NCBI GenBank assembly: GCA_035652235.1
Contig: DASREE010000039.1
Location: 1 to 30,132 of the forward strand
Length of the DNA: 30,132 bases
Source: PALSA-612 sp035652235
GTDB lineage: Bacteria > Actinomycetota > Thermoleophilia > Gaiellales > Gaiellaceae
Direction of reading: 5' to 3'
Shown: one piece after another, positions 1-6,348 of the stretch
Position numbering within the stretch: the first letter of the stretch is position 1
Layout of the letters: every line of letters starts with the position of its first letter
Made by a program: the position numbers and the translations under genes
Notes under the pieces: model-generated
What the model was told of the DNA's origin: nothing
Seen by the model: the letters and a program-made list of their open reading frames with translations, nothing else
Database searches by the model: none

Positions 1-50
1 TAGATCGCCCAATCCACCTGCCGCACGCTAGCCGCTCGCGCCGCCGGTGC

Positions 51-56
51 TACAAT
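51..56 (+). promoter_or_regulatory. Probable -10 box of the initiator tRNA promoter
   Basis: TACAAT lies 12 bases before the tRNA 5' end and matches a housekeeping sigma -10 hexamer, which would put transcription start a few bases before position 68. I see no convincing -35 box in positions 28-33, so only the -10 is claimed. Nothing else is recognisable in positions 1-50, which are host flank. Confidence 0.4.
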
Positions 57-67
57 CGACGACGCGA

Positions 68-141
68 CGCGGGGTGGAGCAGTCAGGTAGCTCGCCGGGC
101 TCATAACCCGGAGGTCGCAGGTTCAAATCCTGCCCCCGCTA
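68..141 (+). tRNA. Initiator tRNA-fMet (anticodon CAT), island integration target
   Basis: The 74-nt sequence folds as a full cloverleaf. The acceptor strands are CGCGGGG (68-74) and CCCCGCT (134-140), the anticodon arm is CCGGG-CTCATAA-CCCGG, the T arm is GCAGG-TTCAAAT-CCTGC, and the discriminator is A141. Two features mark it as the initiator rather than an elongator or tRNA-Ile2: position 1 (C) does not pair with position 72 (T), and the anticodon stem ends in three consecutive G:C pairs next to the loop. CCA is not encoded; TGTCAC follows. The 3' part (124-141) is shared with a repeat at the far end of the window, so the last 18 bases of this gene were probably supplied by the incoming element. 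The recombinase gene ends on the opposite strand within the anticodon loop. Confidence 0.95.
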
Positions 142-1864
142 TGTCACATTTGTGCGACCGCCGACGAGGCGGTCGCGCTGTTTCTGGGGGCGTGTCGAGC
201 GCGAGGGTCGCGGCAAGCTGGAGCGTCCGCTCGCGTTTGTTGTAGGTCACCTCGACGTCGAAGTCCTCGAGGAGCTGGGCGAGCTCTGGCGGCTCGTAGT
301 TGTCGAGGGCGTCGGTCAGGTCGGGCACGGACGCGAGCATGGCCTCGACGGCGCCGGGATGGACGTCGCTCGGAGGCTGCGCCTCAAGTGAGGCGAGCTC
401 GCGTTCGAGCCGGTCGCGCTCGGCAGTCAGCTCGACGATTCGTCGCTTCGCGAGTGCTACGACGGGGTGAGCGGGATCGTCGTGCTCTTCCAGGCGGAGG
501 GCTTGCCGATAGAGCGAGCGGTCGAGCTCCGCGAGCTCGCGCCGTCGCTTCGCGATCTCCGCTTCGTGCGCGTGCCAGCCGCCCGCGGAGGTGCGGGCGA
601 GGTCGTCGCGCAGGAGAGATAGCCGACCGGGTCCGAAGAGACGGCGGGAGAGGAAGTCGAACAGCTCGGCGAGGACGACGTCCTCCTTGATGCCGAGGAC
701 GCGCGGATGTCCGGTTGCCTCAGCCGCGGCGAGACCGTGGCGGTCGACGAACTGGCAGCGGTACCAGTTGGCGCCCTTCTGGTGGCTGCCCGACATCCGT
801 CGGCCGCAGAGAGCACAGCGCACGCGTCCGCGGAGCGGGTAGAGGCGTGCGCTTCGACCTCCCGACCGCTGGATGTACCGCTTCGGCTCGGTGAGCTTCG
901 CGTGCTGTTCGTTGCGGGCCGCGCGTTCCTCGACGAGGGCGAACAGCTCCTTCGGGATCAGCGCCTCGTGCGTCGGCTCGGCGCTCCAGATCCACTGCTC
1001 GCGTGGCCGGATGAACGGACGGCCGCGCCGCTTGTCGTGCCGGCCCCAGACGTTGAAGCCGGTGTACTTCGGGTTGCGGAGCATGGCCTGGATCTGCGAG
1101 CGACTCCAGGTCGGACGGAGGTCGTTCTCGTCCTTCTTGTTTCTCGTCGGCGGCGGGTAGCAGTCGAGATCACGGTTGAGCTTCTCGCAGATCGCGCCGA
1201 GGCCGAGGCCGTTGACGCAGTAGTCCTCGAAGATCATCCGCACGATCGGAGCGCGGACCGGATCGGCGATGAGCCGGTGCTTGCGTTTCCCCTCGCGCGC
1301 CTTGTGCGGGTTGGGATGCGCGTGGGGCTCGAGCCGGTAGCCGTAAGGAACGGGGCCGCCGGTGTGCCAGCCTTGGCGGACGCTCTCCTCCATGCCGCGG
1401 CGGCTCTTCTCGATCAGGTCGCGGACGTACCACTCGGCGACGCCTTGCTTGACCCGGCGAGTGAGGACGGCTGTCGCGTTGGCGACCATCGGTTCGTCCG
1501 TCGCGAACAGACCGATGTCGAGTTGTTCGAGGTCGCGCTCGATACTGGTTGCGTCCGCGGTCATGCGCGAGAGCCGGTCGATGCTCTCGACGAGCACCGC
1601 GTCGAACGCGCCATCGCGCGCGGCATGAAGCAGATCGTGGATACCGCCGTCGCGTGGCACCGCGACAGCGAAGCGTTCGCCGGTCACGCCGTTGCCGCGC
1701 GCGTTCAGGCTCTTGCGCCCACTCTCGATGTCCCAGTAGCGGGCGATGAGCTCGCCACCGCTTTCGCGAATCACGCGCTCGCAAGCGGAAAGCTGGCGCG
1801 GGATCGAGAGCGAGGGGTCCTGGGCGTCCTCGGTCGAGACGCGCCCGTAAAAGGCGAACCTCAT
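101..1864 (-). CDS. Large serine recombinase (site-specific integrase/excisionase)
   Basis: This 587-aa protein should catalyse integration and excision of the island at tRNA-fMet. The N-terminus is a resolvase/invertase catalytic domain with FYGRVSTEDAQ; Ser10 is the expected nucleophile, and the IDRLSR stretch lies near residue 98. A Recombinase domain follows (PYGYRL, then YTGFNVWGR), then a zinc-ribbon with CALCGRR and a later WYRC, and an Arg/Glu-rich coiled coil (about residues 440-500). This is the order seen in phage and island large serine integrases. I chose the ATG at 1862-1864 because AGGAGGT lies 4-5 nt upstream; an upstream ATG at 1891 would add nine residues. The last residues, IAGAGFEPATSGL, are read from the att core and antisense tRNA, and the stop codon is in the anticodon loop. 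It is the last gene of the minus-strand mobility operon. Confidence 0.93.
   Translation of the reverse strand: MRFAFYGRVSTEDAQDPSLSIPRQLSACERVIRESGGELIARYWDIESGRKSLNARGNGVTGERFAVAVPRDGGIHDLLHAARDGAFDAVLVESIDRLSRMTADATSIERDLEQLDIGLFATDEPMVANATAVLTRRVKQGVAEWYVRDLIEKSRRGMEESVRQGWHTGGPVPYGYRLEPHAHPNPHKAREGKRKHRLIADPVRAPIVRMIFEDYCVNGLGLGAICEKLNRDLDCYPPPTRNKKDENDLRPTWSRSQIQAMLRNPKYTGFNVWGRHDKRRGRPFIRPREQWIWSAEPTHEALIPKELFALVEERAARNEQHAKLTEPKRYIQRSGGRSARLYPLRGRVRCALCGRRMSGSHQKGANWYRCQFVDRHGLAAAEATGHPRVLGIKEDVVLAELFDFLSRRLFGPGRLSLLRDDLARTSAGGWHAHEAEIAKRRRELAELDRSLYRQALRLEEHDDPAHPVVALAKRRIVELTAERDRLERELASLEAQPPSDVHPGAVEAMLASVPDLTDALDNYEPPELAQLLEDFDVEVTYNKRERTLQLAATLALDTPPETARPPRRRSHKCDIAGAGFEPATSGL
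124..142 (+). repeat. Attachment site, tRNA-proximal end (attL)
   Basis: CAAATCCTGCCCCCGCTAT is a 19-bp sequence covering the 3' T-arm half, acceptor strand and discriminator of tRNA-fMet. It recurs in the same orientation at 29879-29897. The bases flanking each copy differ (T123/G143 here, C29878/A29898 there), so identity stops sharply. Integration into a tRNA 3' end leaves exactly this arrangement: an intact tRNA at one end and a tRNA-tail fragment at the other. Confidence 0.88.
154..176 (+). terminator. Stem-loop terminator after the tRNA, inside the recombinase coding region
   Basis: GCGACCGCC and GGCGGTCGC form a perfect 9-bp stem around a 5-nt loop (GACGA), followed by the short T-run in GCTGTTTCTG. 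It lies 12 nt after the tRNA 3' end and would replace the host terminator displaced to the far side of the island. On the minus strand the same DNA encodes an Arg/Pro-rich stretch near the recombinase C-terminus, so it does double duty. Confidence 0.55.
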
Positions 1865-1868
1865 CGTG

Positions 1869-1875
1869 ACCTCCT
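1869..1875 (-). promoter_or_regulatory. Strong ribosome binding site deciding the recombinase start
   Basis: On the minus strand AGGAGGT is followed by CACG and then ATG at 1864-1862. It is one of the strongest Shine-Dalgarno matches in the window. It favours the MRFAFYGRVS start, which puts the GRVS motif at the family's usual distance from the N-terminus. Confidence 0.75.
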
Positions 1876-1937
1876 CGTGGTCGTTGGGCACCGGCTGGAC
1901 ATGGAGCCAGAGAACCGCGGCAAGCGCAAGTCGCCGC

Positions 1938-2159
1938 TCACGCCGCCCTCCGGGCCTCGGCCTGGAGGGCGGCTGCCCGCTGCAGGAGGCGAAGGACGGC
2001 CCGGAGTTGGCGCTCCCGGAGCTCTTCGGCGGCAGCGCCTTTGGCGCGCCTGATCGTCACCTCGACCCGTAGGTGGCCGCCGTCGGGCTCCGCGCCATCT
2101 CGAGGGACGGCCTGCAGCCGCCGCGGGCCGCTCAGACGGCCTCCTTGCGGGAGTGCCAT
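1938..2159 (-). CDS. Small basic helical protein, unknown function
   Basis: This 73-codon reading frame overlaps the end of the replication-relaxation gene. I do not recognise the product. The C-terminal half (residues 31-73: LRVEVTIRRAKGAAAEELRE followed by Leu/Ala/Arg-rich sequence) has the heptad spacing of a real amphipathic helix, and the frame fills the otherwise empty gap before the recombinase. The ATG at 2159 has no Shine-Dalgarno. In the same frame, eight codons later, a CTG codon sits 4 nt after AGGAGG and overlaps the upstream stop as CTGA, mimicking the ATGA couplings elsewhere in the window, so a rare CTG start is possible. It may be an accessory DNA-binding factor for transfer or recombination, but that rests on position only. 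Confidence 0.45.
   Translation of the reverse strand: MALPQGGRLSGPRRLQAVPRDGAEPDGGHLRVEVTIRRAKGAAAEELRERQLRAVLRLLQRAAALQAEARRAA
1942..1973 (-). terminator. Long GC stem-loop between the transfer genes and the recombinase
   Basis: GCCGCCCTCC (1942-1951) and GGAGGGCGGC (1964-1973) form a perfect 10-bp stem with a 12-nt loop. The loop itself contains GGCC elements that could extend the fold. It overlaps the final codons of the small ORF and ends about 80 nt before the recombinase start. No T-run follows on the minus strand, so it is a weak terminator, attenuator or RNA-stability element rather than a clear full stop. Confidence 0.5.
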
Positions 2160-2977
2160 TGGCGTTGGCCCCAGGTCTGCCAGCGGCGGCCGAGGCAGCC
2201 GGCGAGCGGGCGTTGCTCGGGGCCGCGGGACCACAGCGGCAGCTGGTCGAGCGTACGTTCCTCTTGGAGGGTTGGGAGGAGCCAGTAACGCACGCTGTCG
2301 GTCGAGCCCCAGATCCAGGGCGGACCTTGCGGCGCGTGCGCCGCGAGGCTCTCCATGCGGCGCCGGCTGTGGCAGATGAGCAGGACGTTGCCGCGCTCGC
2401 GACCGGTATCGGTCGCGAGCGCGGCGGTGTAGCCGGCTAGCTTGGCGCCGACCCGTTTGGCAGGTTCGGTGCCGCGGTCGAGTTCGAGGTAGAAGGTGAG
2501 CTCTCCGTTCGGGAGCAGGTAGCGGCCGTAGGCGTCGGGGCGGACGTGTCCGCCGGCACCCTCTTGGGCGCGGCTCTCGCCATGCCAGCACCAGAGGCCT
2601 TCGTCGGGCTCGTGGAGGCTGCGTTCGACGAGCCGGCACATGAACTTGGCGACGGCGCGCCGGTGTTCGAGGTCGGGCAGGGACAGCGATGGTGTTCGTC
2701 TCGCGGGTGCGCCGAGGAGTGCGCGGGCCTCGGCGGTGAGGAACCAGAGCGCCTCACTTGTGCCCTTGCGTCCGGCTGTCGGGTAGACGCGGAGGAGCAG
2801 CCGATGCTGTTCGAGTTGGGCGAGGCGGACGCGGCAGGTCCGCGAGCCGCTGAAGAAGAGCAGGAGCAGCTCGCCGGTGGCGAGCGGCTCGTGCTCGGCG
2901 AGCTGGGCGAGCAGCGCCCGGTCGCGCTCGGTCAGCGCCGGGAGCGGCGGCCGTTCAGGCCGCCGCACGCGGCTCAT
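2132..2977 (-). CDS. Replication-relaxation family protein
   Basis: The product is up to 281 aa and matches the Replic_Relax family (PF13814 type), found in actinobacterial plasmids and integrative elements beside TraG-like ATPases. The N-terminal segment LTERDRALLAQLAEHEPLATGELLLLFF...RVRLAQLEQHRLLLRV is the family's winged-helix signature; the central part HVRPDAYGRYLLPNGELTFYLELDRGTEP is also typical, with an acidic patch around ELDRG. Its biochemical role is not settled; a part in DNA processing or replication initiation of the element is assumed. It overlaps the ATPase gene by 23 nt. The ATG at 2977 touches GGGAGG directly, so a GTG at 2968 (codon 4), nine bases after the same GGGAGG, is the more likely start. 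No separate canonical relaxase is seen in the island. Confidence 0.8.
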   Translation of the reverse strand: MSRVRRPERPPLPALTERDRALLAQLAEHEPLATGELLLLFFSGSRTCRVRLAQLEQHRLLLRVYPTAGRKGTSEALWFLTAEARALLGAPARRTPSLSLPDLEHRRAVAKFMCRLVERSLHEPDEGLWCWHGESRAQEGAGGHVRPDAYGRYLLPNGELTFYLELDRGTEPAKRVGAKLAGYTAALATDTGRERGNVLLICHSRRRMESLAAHAPQGPPWIWGSTDSVRYWLLPTLQEERTLDQLPLWSRGPEQRPLAGCLGRRWQTWGQRQWHSRKEAV

Positions 2978-5636
2978 CCTCCCACTGTTTCAGCTCATCC
3001 TTGTCGGGCTTCTCCGAGCCGTCGAAGCGCGCGTGTTCATGCCCGCCTGGGCGACTGCGGGGTCCTCCTTCCGGTGGAGGAGTGGAGGGAGGACCGGAGG
3101 GAGGACCGGCGTCCGGGGCGGCGGTGCCGCCGCCCTCGCCCGGGTCGGGCTTGCCGTAGCGCACCTTGAGTGCCGCTTCGACTTCGGACGCGGTCAGCGC
3201 GCGGCCGCGGGCGGCCGCGCGGATCCGGTCGGCCGGGTTTGTGCTCGTCGGGTGCTCGAGCGGGGACGCGACCGCGATCGCCGCCGGGAGCTGCCGGCCG
3301 TCGTGCGAGATGCGGCAGGCGAGCCGGTAGCGACCGAGCCGGCGCAGGTCCTCCTCGTCGAGCCGAGGCAGGAAGTGCGCCTCCATCCGGCGCGCGTCCT
3401 GCGGCGGCAGTGCGAAGCAGAGCTTCGTCTGCGTGTTCGCGTGGACGGCTTCGATGAGGTCGGGGTCGGTGAGCTGGGCGAGGTGCTGATGGGCGAGCAC
3501 GAAGCCGAGCCGGTACCCGCGCGCCTCCGCCAACGCCTGCGCGAGCCCCTGCGGCAGCCGGCAGAAGCGATGCGCCTCATCGACCAGACAAGCGAACGGC
3601 GTCCTGGTGGGATCGGGGCCGAGCCGCTGAGCCGCTTGCCAGAGCCGGTAGACGATCACGGAGCCGACGAGATCGGCGGCATCGCCGAGCGTGCTTGCCG
3701 GCAGCGCGACGAGCAACAGCTTCCGCTCGGCGATGATCCGCTCGAAGTCGGGCGCCCCTTCCTGGCAGAGCACGTTGCGCAACGCCCGCCGGCCAAGAAA
3801 GGCCCGCAGCTTGTTCGCAAGCGGCGCAAGTGCCTGTTCGCGTTGGCTGTCGGAGAGCGCGCGCCACTGACGCCAGAACTGCGCCAGCGCGACCGGGTCG
3901 GAGACCGGGTGGCGGGCCTTCTCAGCTGGATCAGTGAGCAAGGCGAGCACGTCCGCGAGCGTCGGCGCCGGCAGTCGTGGATCACGGTTGGCGAGCAACG
4001 TCGCGAGTGCGGAGCGGAAGATGTCCTCGGACCGCGGCCCCCAGAACCGGCCGAAGAGACGGGCGAAGATGCCGACCAGCGCCTGCACGTGCACGTCCTC
4101 GTCGCCGGGCGCGCAGGCGAGCAGGTTCAGGGCAGGCGGATATTGCTGGTCGCCGAGGTCGAGCAGAACGACGTCGTCCGCCCGCTCGGCCGGGATCCGC
4201 TGGAGAACATCGTTGACGGCGTCGCCCTTGGGCTCGATGTACGCGGCGCCGAGCCCGAGCCGGGCGACCTCGAGGTAGACGTTGCAGAGCTGGGTCGTCT
4301 TGCCGCGACCGGTCGGACCGAGCACGTGCACGTGCTGGAGCAGCGCCTCGCTTTCGATCCACAGTTCGCTCCCCAGCCCGTCCTGCTCGGCGACGCCGAT
4401 CAGGACCCCACCTCCGGGCGCATCGGCGACAGGGGCGACGGAGCGCGCCGGCGCCTCCGGCAGCGCGAACGGAGCTTCGGCCGCCTGCTCGGGTAGCGGG
4501 AGTAGCGCCGCCGCCTCCGCCGCGGTCACGATCAACGGCGGTCGGGGCGCGGGCATCCGCCGGTCGAACCGCCGCGCGAGCCGGAACTCGCGCCCGGGCC
4601 GAAGCCCACCGAGCTCGTGGAACTGGGTGAAACTCGCCGCCAGCCCGGAGAGCCGTTCTCTCGCCCAGCGGCGCTGCGCCGCGCCGGTCCTGAGCCGAAC
4701 CGTGAGCGCCAGCGCGGGCTCGGCCGCCTTGCGGCCGATCGCAGCAGCCTGCTCGATCGCCCACGGATCCGATCGGATCACCGGTGCCGGCGTGCTCGCA
4801 CGAGGCGCCGAGGGTCCCGGTGTCGCGAAGTCGAGCAACTCGGTAGCCACACCCCGCCCGAACGCTGCGAGCGAGGCCCACGTGCCGCCGCGGCGACCGC
4901 CGCGCAGCGCCCAAGCCTCCTTCCTCGCTTGTGTACGCGCGCGCCGGGCGAGCGGCGAGAAGACGAGCTGAGCAGACGCGACCTCGCCCGGCGCGTGCCC
5001 CTGCAACGCCGCGAGCACCTGCGCCGCCGGATCGCGGCGATGCTCGGCCCGGAGCGGCAGCCACACCGAGCCAGCAGGACGCAGGACGCAGCGTGCCCAG
5101 CGACGCGGCTGCTCGCGGCGCTCGACTCCCGGCGTGAGCCACTCCACGCTCGCCCCGCGGATCGCTGCCTTGAGCGCAGCCACGACCTGGGGCGCGAATA
5201 CGCCGGCGCAACAGAGCTCCGCCTCGAGCCGCTGCCCTTCGGCGGAAACCGTGAACGTAACCCAGGAAGGAGTGCCGCCGAGCCGTGGGTGAAGTAGCGA
5301 CGACAGCGTCCGGAAGAATCCTACGAGTCCCTCGCGATCGAACTGCTCGGGCAGCAGCACACGCATGCGGGTAGCCCGTGCTGCCGCACGACGGCGCAGC
5401 ACCAGCCGGACGATCCGGACGGCGGTGGCAAGCGCCAACAGCACGGCGCAGGCGACCGCGGCGACCTCGAGATAGTGGACAAGCTGAGCCAGCAGCCTCT
5501 CGACGTCGAGTCGAGATAGGCGTTCCGGCCAGCTCAGATACCAGGGGCCGTCGGCCCCTTGGCGGGCGTGCTCCCGTTGGTGCGCCGCTCCTGCGAGCGC
5601 GCGCTCGAACAAATCCGTCGTGACAACCTCCTTCAT
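2955..5636 (-). CDS. TraG/VirD4-like type IV coupling ATPase (membrane anchored)
   Basis: This 893-aa protein has one clear membrane helix near residues 58-82 (VAAVACAVLLALATAVRIVRLVL), a long variable region, then a RecA/FtsK-like motor. The Walker A motif GPTGRGKT lies near residue 440, followed by AAYIEPKGDAVNDVLQ and VVLLDLGDQQYPPALNLL, which is typical of the TraG/VirD4/DUF87 group. Walker B is ACLVDEAHRF near residue 680, followed by the TraM-recognition-like region GYRLGFVLAHQHLAQLTD...NTQTKLCF. Such proteins deliver DNA or protein substrates to a type IV secretion channel; no channel genes are present, so it would use a resident machine or pump DNA in a simpler actinobacterial way. 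A Pro/Gly-rich tail ends in EDEPRAAA. The annotated ATG has no upstream Shine-Dalgarno, and AAGGAGGT lies inside codons 2-4, so a slightly later start is possible. Confidence 0.88.
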   Translation of the reverse strand: MKEVVTTDLFERALAGAAHQREHARQGADGPWYLSWPERLSRLDVERLLAQLVHYLEVAAVACAVLLALATAVRIVRLVLRRRAAARATRMRVLLPEQFDREGLVGFFRTLSSLLHPRLGGTPSWVTFTVSAEGQRLEAELCCAGVFAPQVVAALKAAIRGASVEWLTPGVERREQPRRWARCVLRPAGSVWLPLRAEHRRDPAAQVLAALQGHAPGEVASAQLVFSPLARRARTQARKEAWALRGGRRGGTWASLAAFGRGVATELLDFATPGPSAPRASTPAPVIRSDPWAIEQAAAIGRKAAEPALALTVRLRTGAAQRRWARERLSGLAASFTQFHELGGLRPGREFRLARRFDRRMPAPRPPLIVTAAEAAALLPLPEQAAEAPFALPEAPARSVAPVADAPGGGVLIGVAEQDGLGSELWIESEALLQHVHVLGPTGRGKTTQLCNVYLEVARLGLGAAYIEPKGDAVNDVLQRIPAERADDVVLLDLGDQQYPPALNLLACAPGDEDVHVQALVGIFARLFGRFWGPRSEDIFRSALATLLANRDPRLPAPTLADVLALLTDPAEKARHPVSDPVALAQFWRQWRALSDSQREQALAPLANKLRAFLGRRALRNVLCQEGAPDFERIIAERKLLLVALPASTLGDAADLVGSVIVYRLWQAAQRLGPDPTRTPFACLVDEAHRFCRLPQGLAQALAEARGYRLGFVLAHQHLAQLTDPDLIEAVHANTQTKLCFALPPQDARRMEAHFLPRLDEEDLRRLGRYRLACRISHDGRQLPAAIAVASPLEHPTSTNPADRIRAAARGRALTASEVEAALKVRYGKPDPGEGGGTAAPDAGPPSGPPSTPPPEGGPRSRPGGHEHARFDGSEKPDKDELKQWEDEPRAAA

Positions 5637-5691
5637 CCGATGAACCGTTTCTCGCAGGCGAGGACGGTCGCCCGGCTGCGATTAGCTCTGC

Positions 5692-5720
5692 ACTAGACAG
5701 ACGTCGCAGAAGGCCCTCAA
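5692..5720 (-). promoter_or_regulatory. Candidate promoter of the mobility operon
   Basis: Reading the minus strand, TTGAGG (5720-5715) and TCTAGT (5697-5692) are spaced by 17 bases, which fits a housekeeping -35/-10 pair. They lie about 55 nt upstream of the coupling ATPase gene. An imperfect inverted repeat (TCTGC...GCAGA) overlaps the -10 region. The match is by eye and of moderate quality. Confidence 0.3.
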
Positions 5721-5737
5721 ATCGAACAACCGGATTT

Positions 5738-5757
5738 GCGACACCGCGCGGCGTCGC
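5738..5757. promoter_or_regulatory. 20-bp near-perfect palindrome in the divergent intergenic region
   Basis: GCGAC and GTCGC arms flank an inner CCGCGCGG. Eighteen of the 20 positions are symmetric. It lies just upstream of the candidate mobility promoter and about 75 bp before the ArsR-type gene, next to a second inverted repeat (AAATC/GATTT, 5719-5737). It could be an operator for the shared control region or simply a stem-loop. Apart from these sites I see nothing else in 5637-5833. Confidence 0.4.
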
Positions 5758-5815
5758 CGCTAACCCGCATCTCTATGCGCTTTCACGGGGATGCGGCGGA
5801 ACATCAGAAGCCGAA

Positions 5816-5839
5816 TTGCATAACCTGTAGGACATGCAA
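5816..5839. promoter_or_regulatory. 24-bp palindromic operator over the regulator's start codon
   Basis: The outer arms TTGCAT (5816-5821) and ATGCAA (5834-5839) are perfect inverted repeats, and an inner CCT/AGG pair is placed symmetrically, giving 18 of 24 symmetric positions. The right arm contains the ATG of the ArsR-type gene. The CATAAC within it could be a -10 box for a leaderless transcript starting at about the ATG. A repressor bound here would block its own promoter, the standard autoregulation of ArsR-type proteins. Confidence 0.6.
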
Positions 5840-6271
5840 AAACGCCACTCCGACGGTCCCGGGCCGCCTCCGCGGTTGCCCGCGCTCGACCTGCTCGGCG
5901 ACCCCACTCGGCGCCGGATCATCTGGGAACTCGCCTACAACCCCCGCACGGTCACCGAGCTCGCCGGCCGGATAGAACAGAGCCAGCCGCTGGTCAGCAA
6001 GCACCTGCGTATCCTGCGCGACGCCGAACTCGTCGAGTGTCGACGTGATCCCAACGACGGCCGCGCCCGCGTCTACGACATCCGCCGTGAGCAGCTCATC
6101 CAGGTACACGCCTGGATCCATCACCTCGAGGAGCACTGGCGCGACCGCACCCGCCTGATACCTACTGATCCTGAGTACTACAAGGGCCACCGTCTCGACC
6201 CAAACGTCACTACGCGCGGCACGCCGCGCATCCGCAACCTCCGCCGGCTAAAGGATCCCTGGGAGCGTTGA
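5834..6271 (+). CDS. ArsR-type winged-helix transcription regulator
   Basis: This 145-aa protein has a clear ArsR-like HTH: LLGDPTRRRIIWEL, then VTELAGRIEQSQPLVSKHLRILRDAELVECRRDPNDGRARVYDI, that is, helix-turn-helix (about residues 45-68) and a beta wing (about 72-86). The tail (EHWRDRTRLIPTDPEYYKGHRLDPN) is not the usual activator-homology ATPase-binding domain and has no cysteine pair that would suggest metal sensing; the only Cys is in the wing strand. No good Shine-Dalgarno precedes the ATG, so translation may be leaderless. It is divergent from the whole mobility operon with two palindromes between them, so I infer that it represses that operon and itself, acting as the switch for excision and transfer. 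Confidence 0.87.
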   Translation: MQKRHSDGPGPPPRLPALDLLGDPTRRRIIWELAYNPRTVTELAGRIEQSQPLVSKHLRILRDAELVECRRDPNDGRARVYDIRREQLIQVHAWIHHLEEHWRDRTRLIPTDPEYYKGHRLDPNVTTRGTPRIRNLRRLKDPWER

Positions 6272-6348
6272 GGGCCGAGCGAACTCCGTTCGTTCGTGAC
6301 AACTGCCGCGGCCCACATGCGGCCCATCGGGCTCCCGCAGTCGTGCCG

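Noticed and set aside
707..2053. Plus-strand open frame of 448 codons
   Set aside because: It lies over the well-supported serine recombinase and reads as low-complexity.
2877..4496. Long plus-strand open frame of about 539 codons
   Set aside because: It is antisense to the coupling ATPase, Arg/Ala/Gly-rich and has no domain-like sequence; long antisense frames are common at this G+C.
6276..6296. Possible SOS box around CGAAC/GTTCG
   Set aside because: The arms are separated by three bases rather than the four of an actinobacterial LexA box, and the site lies between convergent genes.
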